A stretch of DNA of 64,000 nt from Pleurodeles waltl (Eukaryota > Chordata > Amphibia > Caudata > Salamandridae): positions 644,367,465 to 644,431,464 of the forward strand of contig NC_090439.1 of NCBI RefSeq assembly GCF_031143425.1. The letters run 5' to 3'. This document shows, one piece after another, positions 1-12,500 of the stretch (position 1 is the first letter of the stretch; each line of letters starts with the position of its first letter). Below the pieces are notes generated by a model, which was not told the DNA's origin, ran no database searches, and saw only the letters and a program-made list of their open reading frames with translations. A program made the translations under genes and the position numbers.

Positions 1-1269
1 TGAAGGTTCAGTTCCTGTGCAAATGCTGTTTTAGGGGCATGAGCAAACTTTGATGTGTCTCATTGCAGCATCCTTCCCTGAGTGTTCCTGATGCCCCCAT
101 CCCTATTGTGGCAGGCATTGTTTGCATAGTGAGCTTTGTAAATTTGCATCTCAAACTATTGTGTATCCCACTGTCCTTCCATTGTGTTGCAATGTGGGTG
201 ATGTGTGGGTGCATTGCAGGTCTGTTTCATGGGTGGGGTGTTTGTGTTCCATGACATATTCATACATATGTGTGTTCATTCTGATGACAGTACATGGCAT
301 GTGTGCAATGTGAGGGTATCAGTTGAATTGGTAGATGTGATGTTATTGTGTTGTTGCAGTTGTGTGATACAATGTTGTGTACACTTTGCTGTCTATGTGC
401 CTGAGCCTGAGATGAGCAGACGTGTGTTTCTGTGTAGTGTTGCAGTACAGTGTCAGTGATCTGCCCAAAAAGGGTGTTTTATGGCTGTGAATGTGTCATT
501 CATTGTGAATGACTCTGACTGCATACCTAATGATACGTGTACTTGGTGCCCATAGTGTGAGCCACATAGCCTGTGGACGACGGCGTGACACTCTGTTGTT
601 GAGCATAATGACACAAGTATGAGTGTGTACTTACTGTCAGTTGCGACATGGCGGTGTGGATTTTGTGCACCAGCGGCAGGACATGTGTGATGGCCTTCAT
701 GGAGGCACAAGACGTGTAATGCTGCCTGCAGATGAGTTGGTTCCTTTATGCTCTCCGTTTCCGCCTGCTAAGATGTGGTGGCTGGACCGTCACGGTCACG
801 TTGGTGGCGAGCAACATCATAATGAGTCCAGCAGAAACAAAGGCTCTGTCAGCCTGTTTGTCCTATCTTATCACTGCAGTGATATGTGCTGCCTGGTGGT
901 GCTGGCGCTACTCTGGTGATCTTTGCTTATTCCTATTGCCTAAGGACTGGGTGGGGTGAATACAACCCATACCCTGACCCCTTGAGCAAAAGCGTCATTA
1001 AAAGTGAGTGCCATTGCCTCTTGGCAAAGGATGAGGTGGGTTTATTCAAAACTTCCTGTCCATTCTTGGAGGGGGGGATGGTCCAATCATTACCCCATTT
1101 CCCACATTGCCCAAATCTTGGAAAGCTGTCAAATTAAAATCTTCTTGCAGGGCCTAATGGTGAGGAGTTGGAAAAATACCCCCTTCCCCCACTCACTTTG
1201 ACCAAGGGTGAGAGGGGTGAAAATATCTTACTTCTCCTACTGCACTGCTCAAGCACAGGTGAGACTGTG
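1..1269. other. No supported gene; TG-rich then mixed sequence
   Basis: The first 450 bases are rich in TG dinucleotides and give overlapping short frames in several registers with no recognisable domain. Around 600-900 a better-balanced stretch contains a GTAAGT on the minus strand near 625-640, which could be a splice donor of a decayed transposon exon, but no protein family is recognisable. The stretch 950-1,269 joins the LINE remnant without a visible boundary. Confidence 0.4.
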
Positions 1270-1571
1270 CAAGGGTGCATATTTAGAGATGACCAAGATT
1301 ATTGGGCCAAACCTTTGAACACCCTCTTCAATTACTGTTTATACCATTCGGTGGTCCCAGAGGCATAGAAAGGGTCAATATTGCACCCAATTTATAAAAA
1401 AAAGGAGACTTCAATCTTCTAGAAAACAATAGGCTAATGGACCTTCTGGGAGTGGATGGGAAAGCCTATTCAAGGGTGCTGCTACAAGAACTGGAAAAAT
1501 AGATAGCAGAGAATAAGATTATACCAATATATCAAACTGGCTTCAGACCAAGCTCTTCCACCTTAGACAAC

Positions 1572-1987
1572 TTGCTCGCCATCTCATATTTAGGTCAGAA
1601 AGCACTGAAATCATCGGCACAGCTGCTGTACGCTTGCTTTACAGACTATAGTGCAGCCTTTGATGGAGTAGTGCGCCATATCGTCTGGAAGAAGCTAGCG
1701 GCATGGGGGATACCAAGGAAACTCCTCACCTCCATAATCTCATTATGCTCCAACTCCTGGGTGAAAATCTCATCACAAACTCACCTGTGACCAGAAACAT
1801 TTACACCAATAAAGGTTTAAAACAGGATTGTGTCATTGCACCCACCCTTTTTAACCTGTATACGGCAGACTTGGGAGTGGAATTATTGAAAAGAAACACA
1901 CTTCCCCCGAAACTGGGGAATATAGCGCTCCCCATAATACAATACGCAGACGACCTGGTGCTTCTTGCACAGACTAGAATAGGCTGA
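1572..1987 (+). pseudogene. LINE reverse transcriptase palm fragments
   Basis: Two overlapping frames (1,572-1,790 and 1,703-1,987) together cover the palm of a non-LTR reverse transcriptase. The first holds FTDYSAAFD with the first catalytic aspartate, followed by VVRHIVWKKLAAWGIP, typical of the LINE region after that block. The second holds GLKQDCVIAPTLFNLY and then YADDLVLLAQ with the paired catalytic aspartates. A frameshift lies between about 1,703 and 1,790. A TGA follows at 1,985-1,987, after which the protein continues in other frames. The enzyme would copy its own RNA at a nicked target; this copy cannot. Confidence 0.8.
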
Positions 1988-2365
1988 AAAGGGGTATGGA
2001 GATATTGCACAGATACAATGAAAAGAATGATTTAAGGGAGAAAGCAGCAAAAACCAAGGTGTTGATCTTTGGGCATCAGGCCAAAAAACACCAAAGAGAG
2101 TGGAAGCTTGGTTCACTAACAATAGACACAGAAGATACATACCACTACCTTGGATCTGGCTATCAAATACAGGGAAAATATCACACCAGGTAGAAGCAAT
2201 AGGAACTAAGGCGGAAAGAGCTACCTATGCCTTAACAAAACTCCACTTTCAGCTATGGTCACCAACACCTCAGGCAATCGGAAGGGTCATTAAAGCAAAA
2301 CTACTCCCGGCTATCACCTACGGGCATTTGGCATTCCCTGGCAGGACAACTGCATTTTTAGAAAA

Positions 2366-3082
2366 GTGCCAGATGAGAGCCTACAAAAGGATATTTCAGA
2401 CCCTATCTTAACCAGACATGCAGGGTTACATTTAGAGTTTAATATAACAAAAATGGATGCCCTGTGTAAAATGGATATAATTAAGCTCTTCCATGGTATC
2501 TGTAGGGCCAATCAGGACAGCCTGAGGGGTTCCCTGAACATAATCTTTTTGGATAAAGCTGGCAGTTGGGCTATCTACCTCAGGCAAGCCGAGGAATATT
2601 TCAACTTAGTTTCCACCTATTCGCTGGACCCTCTTATATCAAAGGCTCTCCTAAAAAAGACTTTGAAAGACCAGGGCATACAAATATCTAGAGTAAATGA
2701 CATAGCCGTAATAAAGAATATCACCAGAGCAGAGGGCATGGCTGAGTCGTACTTGTCCAACAATGTCCAACCATACATGAAAACAGCTTTGGAAGCCCAA
2801 ACTTTTCAGAATATTTTGTCAATGCGTCTCCCAAAACTCCCTGTTAGGGATTTTAGATGTAATTTGAAGCCTGCATGGGGTGTTTCTCAGGATTGTGCAC
2901 TCTGCAAATACCATACTGAATCTATAAGACACCTGGTATGTTGCTGTCCACAATTGGCCTCGGAGAGACGCCTTCTACTGAAACCGCTTTTCCTGAAATA
3001 TGGAGGGAGATTATGCTCTGATGCCATAAAGGTAAATATTCAGGGCCGATATTCCAATGGAACTTGCTGGCTATGGGACTAG
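2366..3082 (+). pseudogene. LINE ORF2 C-terminal part with Cys/His knuckle
   Basis: A 238-codon open frame follows the reverse-transcriptase palm. Near residues 177-195 it shows C-x2-C-x8-H-x3-C spacing (Cys177, Cys180, His189, Cys193), the zinc knuckle found at the C terminus of many LINE proteins. The ATG at 2,366 is only the first Met in the frame; the natural protein is entered from upstream through a frameshift near 2,370. The frame ends at 3,080-3,082, near where the family's protein would be expected to end. It is the longest surviving piece of this element. Confidence 0.7.
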
Positions 3083-3817
3083 CCCTACAGAATGCCTAGA
3101 GTCTCCAACGTGCAGAAACGAAAAAGGAAGAGGCAGCCACCAAAGAAACAGAATTAACGAAGTGGCTTACTGACCCATGAAATACCCACAATAGCATTAG
3201 ACTTCGAGCTAGACATTGGACTGGCAGGACAGTCTGGGCGTCCCTGTTCGAACTTCAGAGCATATTATTGTGTATTATTACTGTGCTTAACGTGCATTTT
3301 TTACCTATGGTAAGCTCCTTGATAGTTTGAGATTCTCAGCTAGACTTTCGAACGATAGGCTAGACAGGGAATTCTTGTCCCTTTTCTTCTTGCAGCTCTC
3401 ACCAGTATGCATTATTTTACTTGGTCTTACTCTGACTATCTTATTCTTCAGTCGGTAGGGAAGTCTGGCATAGGCAATCATGGGGGCGTCTGTGGTCCGC
3501 ACATTAATGGATGAAACTTTGCGATAACTTCATGCACTTCCTATTATTGGCACCTCAGTTCTAAGTTTTTAGATACAGTATGACTGTTAATTTTATTAGA
3601 CATTATGATCGCCTTTGCTAGAGCATCTACATAGACATACACTAGGATGAATAACAAGGACAGGCTTCTGATTCTAGCATACTTTGCACTCTTCACACTG
3701 ACACTTGCAATCATATGCAGTGAGGTTGTGGAGATTGCATATGCCTAGAAGTATTTTATGGGAATGTATTTGTACTGTATTTTATGCAATGGTTTTAAGT
3801 AATTATGCAATAAAAGC

Positions 3818-3830
3818 TACTACTACTACT
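3818..3830 (+). repeat. (TAC)n tail of the LINE
   Basis: A little over four TAC units directly follow AATAAA at 3,809-3,814. Such microsatellite tails mark the 3' end of several LINE clades and fix the end and orientation of the element upstream. Confidence 0.75.
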
Positions 3831-3940
3831 AGGTGAGACTATGCACTGAAGCCCTCTGACCCTGCCAAATGGTTGCTTAAAAAAAACAACAAGGCTGAAA
3901 GCAATACAGTGCTGCGGGCCATGGAGGAGAAAGTGAGATG

Positions 3941-3945
3941 GCATC
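3941..3945. repeat. Target-site duplication GCATC, left copy
   Basis: GCATC here is repeated exactly at 6,837-6,841, immediately outside the TG...CA element between them. Confidence 0.75.
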
Positions 3946-6836
3946 TGTAGGAGGCTGGCCTGGCTTATAGTGGGTACCTTGTGGTATTTACACCTTGTAC
4001 CAGGTCCAGTTATCCCTTTTTAGTAGAATAGAGGTGTTTCTAGCAGCTTAGGCTGTTTGAGGTAGCTATGGCAAGGCAGCTGAGGCTGAACTAGGAGACA
4101 TGCAAAGCTCCTACTATACCACTTATATCATATAGCACTATATCACAAGAAAACACAATACTCAGAGTTACTAAAAATAAAGGTAAAGGTACTTTATGTT
4201 AGTGACAATATGCCAAAAGTATTTCAGAGGATACCCTCACTTAGGAGGTAAGTAATATACACAAATTATATGTACACAAACCAAAATCAGGCAAGTAACA
4301 GTAAGAAAAGTAGTGCAAACAATGTAGAATCACAATAGGATGCAATAAATAGAAATAGGCCTATAGGCCTAGAGGCAACACAAACCATATACTCCAAAAG
4401 TGGAATGCGAATCACGAATGGACCCCAGGCCTATGGTAGGTTGTAGAGGGTCGCTGGGACTGTGAGAAAGCAGTAAGGGTGTCCAAAATACCCCACCCCA
4501 AGACCCTGAAAAGTAGGAGTAAAGTTACCCTACTACCCCAGAAAGACACTATAGTCGAGATAGGGGATTCTGCAAGAACAACAACGGCTACCAAAGCACT
4601 GAAGACGTATTCCTGGACCTGAGGACCTGTAAAGGAAAGGGGCCAAGTCCAAGAGTCACGCAAGTGTCCAGGGGGGCAGGAGCCGACTAAACCCCGGATG
4701 AAAGTGCAAAAGGGCTGCATCTGGGTGGAAGAAGCCAAAGATTCTGCAACAGCAGAAGGTGCCAGGAACTTCTCCTTTGGTCAGAAGATGTCCCACGGCG
4801 TGCTGGAGGATGCGGAGTTGTTTCCACACAGAAATACCACAAACAAGCCTTGCTAGCTGCAAGAGTCTTGGTTGAGGATTTTGAGTGCTGCTGGGGCCCA
4901 GAAAAGAACAGGTTGTCGCCCCTTAGAGGAAGAGACAGAGGGGGCACTCAGCAACTCAGAGAGCCCTCACAGAAGCAGACAGCACCCGCATAAGTACTAT
5001 AACAGGCACTTAGAAGACCTGAGGACAGCAGTTGACTCAGAGTCACAACAGAGGGCCCCATGACGTCAGAGTCCAACTCAGTGAGTTGGGCAATGCAGGA
5101 CGGAGTGCTAGGGACCCAGGCTAGGGTGTGCACAAAGGAAGTCTTGGAAAAGTGCACAGAAGCCAGAGCAGCTACAGATCACGCAGTACAAAGGATTACT
5201 GTCTGGCGCGGGGAGGCAAAGACTTACCTCCACCAAATTTGGTCAGAAGGGCCACTGGACTGTGGGAGACACTTGAACCCAGCTCCTGTGTTCCAGGGAC
5301 CACGCTCATCAGGATGAGAGGGGACCCAGAGGACCAGTGATGCAGAAGTTTGGTGCCTGCGTTAGCAGGGGGAAGATTCCGTCGACCCACAGGAGATTTT
5401 TTCTTGGCTTCCAGTGCAGGGTGAAGGCAGATTGCCCTCAGAGCATGCACCACCAGGAAACAGTTGAGAAAGCCAGCAGGATGAGGCGCTACAATGTTGC
5501 TGGTAGTTGTCTTGCTACTTTGTTGCGGTTTTGCAGGCGTCCTGGAGCAGTCAGCGGTCGATCCTTGGCAGAAGTCGAAGAGGGAAGTGCAGAGGAACTC
5601 TGGTGAGCTCTTGCATTCGTTATCTGAGGAATAGCCCAGAGGAGAGACCCTAAATAGCCCAAAAAGGAGGATTGGCTACTGAGAAAGGTAAGCACCTATC
5701 AGGAGGGGTCTCTGACGTCACCTGCTGGCACTGGCCACTCAGAGCTGTCCATTGTGCCCCAACACCTCTGAATCCAAGATGGCAGAGGTCTGGGACACAC
5801 TGGAGGAGCTCTGGGCACCTCCTCTGGGAGGTGCTGGTCAGGGGAGTTGTCACTCCCCTTTCCTTTGTCCAATTTCGCGCCAGAGCAGGGCTGGGGGATC
5901 CCTGAACCGGTGTAGACTGGCTTATGCAGAGACGGGCACCATCTGTGCCCATCAAAGCATTTCCAGAGGCTGGGGGAGGCTACTCCTCCCCAGCCCTTCA
6001 CACCTATTTCCTCTCTCAGAGGAAATTCTTTGTTCTGCCTTCCTGGGACCAGGCTGCCCAGGCCCCAGGAGGGCAGAAACCTGTCTGAGGAGTTGGCAGC
6101 AGCAGCAGCTGCAGTGGAGACCCCGGAAAGCAAGTTCGGCAGTACCATGATCCTAGACATGTTACATGGCCATGTTCGGAGTTACCATGGTGACGCTACA
6201 TATAGGTATTGACCTATATGTAGTGCACACGTGTAATGGTGTCCCCGCGCTCACAAAGTCCGGGGAATTTGCCCTGAACAATGTGGGGGCACCTTGGCTA
6301 GTGCCAGGGTGCCCACACACTAAGTAACTTGGCACCTAACCTTCACCAAGTGAGGGTTAGACATATAGGTGACTTATAAGTTACTTATGTGCAGTGAAAA
6401 ATGGCTGTGAAATAACGTGGACGTTATTTCACTCAGGCTGCAGTGGCAGTCCTGTGTAAGAATTGTCTGAGCTCCCTGTGGGTGGCAAAAGAAATGCTGC
6501 AGCCCATAGGGATCTCCTGGAACCCCAATACCCTGGGTACCTAGGTACCATATACAAGGGAATTATAAGGGTGTTCCAGTGTGCCAATGAGAATTGGTAA
6601 AATTAGTCACTAGACTGCAGTGACATTTTTGAAAGCAGAAAGAGAGCATAAACACTGAGGTTCTGGTTGCAGAGCCTCAGTGAGACAGTTAGGCACCACA
6701 CAGGGAACACATACAGGGCATACATCATGAGCACTAGCGTCCTGCCTGGCAGGATCCCATTAACACATAGGCAAAAACAAACATAAATACAGTGAAAATG
6801 GGGGTAACATGCCAGGCAAGATGGTACTTTCCTACA
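3946..6836. mobile_element. 2.9-kb TG...CA element, probable solo LTR or non-autonomous LTR element
   Basis: The element begins TGTAGGAGG and ends TTTCCTACA, so its ends form a short inverted repeat (TGTAGGA/TCCTACA) with TG and CA termini. It is flanked by a perfect 5-bp direct repeat, GCATC. TG...CA ends plus a 5-bp duplication are the hallmark of integrase-inserted LTR DNA. No gag or pol motif is visible inside; the frames between 4,400 and 6,200 look compositional. At 2,891 bp it would be a long solo LTR; a terminal-repeat element with lost coding capacity is an alternative. Orientation is undecided. Confidence 0.65.
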
Positions 6837-6841
6837 GCATC
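6837..6841. repeat. Target-site duplication GCATC, right copy
   Basis: Exact match to 3,941-3,945; it closes the 2.9-kb element. Confidence 0.75.
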
Positions 6842-6929
6842 CATTCCTGAATTCTGTTTCATTTGGGAACAGGGTTCAAGAGCAATAAATGCTGGGGACA
6901 GAGAGGCACACAGAGGGCTGTCCACACAT

Positions 6930-7460
6930 GCTGTCATTCGCCCACTCTCTTATACCAATACACTGACCATTATAGGTCCACATAACCAACATTCCACAAC
7001 AACGCACCCATTATTCAACCTCTCAACATGTCATGATCCAACACCCCACTACTATTCTCCCACTCAACCTACATCATACGACACAGGACCCACCATTACA
7101 CATCTACACAATCCACATCTTACACCAACTCATACACCACCATACAAGTTAAATCATACAGCCACAGACCCACTTTCATATGCCAACACAGCCACCATCA
7201 GTGCCCAACCCAATAAAAACTGATTTTGTAACCAGACCACCAATATCGTACACCAACACATCCACAACTTATGCCCACACAATTACCATGATACATGAAC
7301 ATGCTGACTATCACACTGACGTATGACCACCATCATATGCTAATACACCCAATGTATACCATACATCAATACATCCACTATCATATGTGCACACAATGAA
7401 AATAGAGGCCAACACATACAATCGCCATACACAATACAAACGCCAACAAACCCACCATGA
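6930..7460. repeat. G-poor, CA-rich degenerate minisatellite
   Basis: About 530 bases repeat variants of a unit of roughly 22-24 bases built around ACCATCATATGCCAACACA. The + strand is strikingly poor in G. Copies have drifted with many small indels. The open frame at 6,792-7,223 across it is a side effect of composition, reading as Thr/His/Pro-rich protein. Confidence 0.6.
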
Positions 7461-9539
7461 AACGTCTAACATAACCATTTTATGACAACACACAAAAGCA
7501 AAAAAAAAAGCTACAAAATTACATTTTCTAAAAAGCTATGGATGGAAGGGCGTTAAAGTAGACAAATAATGAAACAGTTACTTCTCATTAAAAAAAAATG
7601 TGCTAAGTAATGTGCTACCTATACCTCGTGTGACAACACACATTCCACATCGTTTACCAACCATCAAATAGGCCAACAGACCAAACACAATGCATTCATC
7701 GAGCCACAATTTGCAAGTGCTTACCAGTGTCACTTCCACGATCTTATTCACACCAACAACTAAGTCACGCTATAATCCATCCTTAAACAAACATATTAAT
7801 GTAAACAGTGATTCTCTCAGACCAGTTTTATAAATCGGCAGGTATGTAATGTATTCACTCCCTGCTCTTCTTTAATTTGAATGGGGAAGTATCCGAACTT
7901 AGCAGGGCGCAGTTCTGTTGATGGCATAGTACTGGCACTTGCAAGGAGCAAATAATTGGTCTGGGATAGTGCGTCCATGCAGTTCTTTTTTTCCGTTTCG
8001 AGAATTGCCTTCAACGCAAGTCATTTTCTTTTCCTCGAACAGTCACTGGGTGCAAGTTTAGGTTAACTTAGTACAAAGGGCTGGATCAGGAGATGAACGT
8101 AACAATTTGTGAATGTCGTGCATTTTCATCTTTTATAACAAAGCTACTGTTAACATTAACCTTTAACTCCATTAGAAGTTTGCTTTATAGCTTTTTAAGG
8201 GTGTATGTCTCAAGCACATTGGATTTCCACAGCAAGGAAGGATCAAATTATGCAGCAGATTTGACTAACAGATGTGAGACGAAAAGAATAATTATGCAGG
8301 GCAATGCAGCACATTTTGTGGCGACATTGCATCATTATTTTGTCATTTTAACACGTTAACATTGTATAGGCATGTCATTATTATCAATGTAACACCTAAA
8401 TACAGCAATCAACAACTATAAGACAAGACGCTCTGAGTAGCGTCTTCAGTAACTTGATCTGTTTGAGCTAAAAACTATTTTCTTTTGTTAAAATTTGAAA
8501 ATTATGCAGTAGATAACATTATGTGGTAAGTGTGGCAAACCCATATGTATGCAGAAAATGCAGTACAACAGAATTGCATATCTCCAGTGGACCATTAATA
8601 TGCATTTTACACAGTGACGGTCCCGATTGTGTAGTTATATTTATGTCAGGGTTTCCATAGGAAGAGCATTGTTTGTTTTGCTAACAACTCTGATGTCTTT
8701 TGAGGAATCTTCACAATTTTTATTTTTTTAAACTACATTAACTTCAGTGCCTTTGTGGAAAGTTTTGAGGGGAACTGTCAAGGGGGAGCCAAGAAAGAGG
8801 GATGTCTCAACACAATGATTTGCCATGTTAATTCCCATAGGAAGCTGAGTGAAATTACACAATATCTGGCAGAAATGTAGACCTTCACATAGAAAGTGTG
8901 TCTTTTGTTACTGGTTATTTGGTGTAAATCTTTTCAGACATTTGTGAGAAATTTGCATTTATAGGTGCTTAAAGCGGTCATAAAATGGTAAGAAAATAGG
9001 CATTTCTGGAATCTTGGTGTCCAGATATGCTCTGAGTAGCCATCCTTAAAGAGGACTAGTCAATCCTGATTGACTGGCCACAACCTGAACAATATATTAC
9101 AGCAGCATTACAGGACTCAGGGACATGGTCACTGCATCCTGAAAATAAAATAAAAACATATATAAGGGAGCATGCGGGGGTTCCAAAGGATGGCCACAAC
9201 TTAGACAACAGTTTGTGGCAACCTTCACAAGAATCAGGTTCATGGTTCCCATTGACATGCATTGTCAACGAATAGCAGGTACAGAGCATCACATAAAGGA
9301 GTACATCTAAAGGGTGATAACCGATTGTAGTCCGAATATAAATCATTTGCTTGTGGTACGATACTAATTTTAGTGATCTTACCCGGTGAAAAATACTATT
9401 CCTCTGCTACGATTGCATGAACCATTTTGAGAGAAAACTGTTTTCTCCCATTATTTTTTCACAGAGATTATGGAAGATGCTAAAATGGCAGCACATTTTC
9501 TATAAATTAACACTATTTTCCTCAGCCATGTGAGAACAA
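7461..9539. other. AT-rich stretch, no gene
   Basis: No frame longer than about 96 codons and no domain. A small perfect hairpin lies at 8,425-8,446 (8-bp arms AAGACGCT/AGCGTCTT, 6-base loop). Nothing else is recognisable. Confidence 0.5.
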
Positions 9540-10095
9540 AGTCGGACATTGAGTAAAACTAAATACTTCCAGAAGAAGCAGCAGAAGCCTGTCAGTTCAA
9601 TCTCCAGTGTTCTACTGCAGTCTCCCACAGTATTCCAATGAACAACTAGAAGACTACCATTCTGTATTTATGCCAGAAATGTGGCACAGCTGAGGATGTC
9701 TTGATGGGTTCAAAGCCATAAAAAGTAAAGCATTTCCTTTAGAAATGAACAAAATGAGGGGGTTATTTTTGTCATAGAAATTATGGTTGGTGAGGTAGCA
9801 AGCTAAAATGAGGACACCTTTTCCATGTGTTCACAAATGTATATCTCATCCATGTCAGTAAAACATCCTAACGTGCAGACTGAAACGTACTTTCAATAGC
9901 AGCAGTAGCCTACCAGCTAACTCTCCAGAGTGCTATTCCAGCTTCTCGCAGTGTACTAATAAATAACCAGAGCACTAATATTTGTATTTATGACAGTGGT
10001 GTGGCTCACCTTAATGCATCAAAGCTGTAAAACTGACAGCATTTCTTTTAAAATGAAAACATAAGAGGGGGTCGTAGAAATTATGGTTAGTGCTC
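9540..10095. repeat. Diverged tandem duplication, about 310-340-bp unit
   Basis: The stretch about 9,555-9,810 recurs in order at about 9,885-10,110. Matching landmarks are AGCAGCAGAAGCCT/AGCAGCAGTAGCCT, TCTCCAGTGTTCTA/TCTCCAGAGTGCTA, TGTATTTATG, AGCATTTC and the closing ATAGAAATTATGGTT/GTAGAAATTATGGTT. Many substitutions and small indels separate the copies, so the duplication is old. It borders the purine-rich array that follows. Confidence 0.65.
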
Positions 10096-10104
10096 GAGAA
10101 AGGT

Positions 10105-12500
10105 AAAATGAGAACAATCAGGTGGCGGGAGTAGTGACAGAACAACAGAACATGCAGGGATGGAGGGAGAGAGCAGGGGTGCACACACAGACAACGGAAG
10201 GCAGAGGAAGGGGTGTCAGGGGCAGCAAGATGACCAGGGAGGCAATGCAACAGGGCCAGTGACAGTACAAAAGACCACAGAGGGAAGGAGGCAGAGGGCA
10301 AGGGCATGTACACGGACAACAAAGGAGAGGAGGGCAGGAGCAGCAAGTTGACTAGAGAGGGTAGGCTGCAGGGGCAGTAATAGCACAAGTCATTGCCGAG
10401 GGCAAGAGGAAGGAGTAGTGGCACACACACGGACAATGTAGGAACGCGGAGGGGCAGGGCAGAGGGAGGAAGCTGACCAGGCTGCGAAGGGGCAGTGGCA
10501 GCACAACAGACCGCAGAGGAACATAAGAGGGCATGGGGACAAGTGCAGAGGCAGCACACTGAACAGACAGCAGGGGCAGTGGCAGCACAACGGACTGCAG
10601 AATACAGGGGGAGGAGTCAGGGGTACCCCAACGGAAAATAGAGGGCAGGGGGAGCTGGGGAAACAAGCTACCATTGAGGGCAGGCATCAAGGGCAGTGAC
10701 AGCACAATGAAACACGGACGGCAGGAGGCAGGGGACAGGAACATGCACAGGGACAAATGTGGGGGGCTAGGGGCACCCAGCTGCCCTGGCAGGGCAGGGG
10801 CAGCATAAAGGATCACAGAGGGCAAGAGGGTGGGGGTACGGGCATGCACATGGACAATAGAGGGGAAGGGGCAGAGTCAGCAAGTTGAAAAGGTAGGTCA
10901 TGCTGTAGGAGCACAGCGGCCACTGGGGGCAGGACCAATGGTGTGGGGGTATGCATCGACAACGGAGGGCAGAGGGTGAAGTCAGGGGCAGAATGATGAA
11001 CTTGCAGGGTGGGTGGCAAGGGCAATGGCAGCACAAAAGACCATGGAGGGTAGGTGGGAGGGGGCAAAGGCATGAACACAGACAAAAGAGGGAGTGGTAC
11101 AGCAGCAGCAAGCTGAGCAGGCAGGGAAGATGGCAAGGGCAGCATAATGGACAGCAGAGTTCAGGAGGGAGGGGGCAGGGGCACGTATACTCACAATGGT
11201 GGGCAGATGTTATGGGGGAGGGCTTGTAAGCCTACCACACAGTGGTAGAACAATGGACGGTAAAAGGCAAACAGGAGGAGATAAGGACACACACAGAAAA
11301 CAGAGAGGAGGTGGCGGACCCAGGGACTGGGTAAGCTATCTGACCATGGAGTGCAGGACAGCATAAGCAGGTGTAACAGGTTGATGACAGAGGGCAGGCA
11401 GGAGGTGGCAGGGGCACGCAAATGGAGAATGAACCACATAGAGCAGGAAGGTGGTAGCAGGGGCATGCACACCGAGAATGAAGTGCGGGGGGCAGAGGCA
11501 CAGGCAGGGGCAGCAGGAGGACCACAGAGGGCAGGCCGGCATTTGCAGGGGCAGCTAGCTGACACAAAGAGTAGGCTGAGGGCTCAGGGTCACACAGCTA
11601 GTGAACAAAGTCAGGCACGAGTAGGGCAGGGGCAGCATGCTGACCATTGAGGGCAGGCCAGAATGGGAAAGGGTAGCAAGCTGATCACAGAGGACAGGTG
11701 GGAGAAGGCAGTGACACACAGAGAACGGAGGGTATGGGGGATGAGGGAATGGTCAACAAGCATACCACAGAAGGCAGACCAACATGGTCAGCAGCAGCAC
11801 AACGGACCACAGAGGTAAGCACACGGAAAACAGAGGGGAAGGGGTGGGGGCAGGGGCATCACGCTGACAATACGGGGCAGGCAGCGGGGTCAGCTAGCTA
11901 ACCATGAAGGATAGGTGGAATGGGGCGGGGGCATGCAGACTGAGAACATGGAGTATGTGGATGTGGGCAGGGGCAGCAAGCTGACAACGGAAGGCAGACC
12001 GGTATCAGCAGATGTAGTAGGCTGACCTGGAAGGAAGGTGGGAACAGTAAGGGGCACACAGATGGAGAACGCTGGGCAGGGGCACTCACACAGAAAACTG
12101 AGGGCAAAGAGGGGAGCCAGCAATCTGACCATGAGGGGAGGGCAACAGGGACAGCAAGCTGACTAAAGAAAGAAGAGGGCAGGTGCACACAGGTCGCTGG
12201 CAGAGGGATGTAGGCAGGGGGGTTGCAATCTAAACATGGATGGCAACCGAGCAAAGGCAGAGGAAACACAACAAACCCTGGAGGGCATAAGGCTGGAGGA
12301 GACAGGGGTGCGCAGATGGAGAATGAGGGCAAGTGGAGGGGTAGCAAGCTGATTAATCAGGACAGGCCAGCATGGGCAGGAACAGGCAGCTGACCATGGA
12401 GTGATGGAGGGAGGCAGCAGGGGCACGCATATAGAGAATAGAGCGGAAGTGGGGTGAGCAGAGGCAGCAAACTGACCATGGAGGGCAGACTGCTGTGGGA
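10105..12500. repeat. Purine-rich higher-order minisatellite, about 2.4 kb
   Basis: The + strand is built from shuffled short modules: GGGGCAGCAAGCTGACCA, GGGCATGCACACGGACAA, GGAGGGCAGG and GGCAGCACAACGGACC. They recur at intervals of about 35-45 bases, in trios of roughly 120-140 bases. Minus-strand frames of up to 186 codons (10,011-10,559; 10,352-10,849; 11,898-12,347 and others) are rich in Leu, Pro, Cys and Ser because the repeat lacks stops; they look compositional. A likely stray unit lies at 27,128-27,195. Confidence 0.75.

Larger units (their letters stand above)
1270..3831 (+). mobile_element. Non-LTR retrotransposon (LINE), 5'-truncated and decayed
   Basis: Broken frames along this stretch carry, in the right order, the reverse-transcriptase catalytic block DYSAAFD (about 1,644-1,664), the block around APTLFNLY, the catalytic YADD (1,943-1,954), a thumb-like region and a C-terminal Cys/His knuckle (about 2,894-2,945). 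The element then runs through about 750 bases of 3' untranslated sequence to an AATAAA (3,809-3,814) and a short TAC repeat, a 3' end typical of several vertebrate LINE clades. Stops and frameshifts separate the blocks, so the copy is dead. The clade is not certain; the style resembles elements common in reptiles and amphibians. The 5' edge is approximate. Confidence 0.8.

Noticed and set aside
4412..6212. Clusters of frames on both strands inside the 2.9-kb element
   Set aside because: Overlapping frames in all registers without gag, pol or other motifs; best seen as LTR composition.
6792..7223. 143-codon Thr/His/Pro-rich + frame
   Set aside because: Produced by the G-poor minisatellite.
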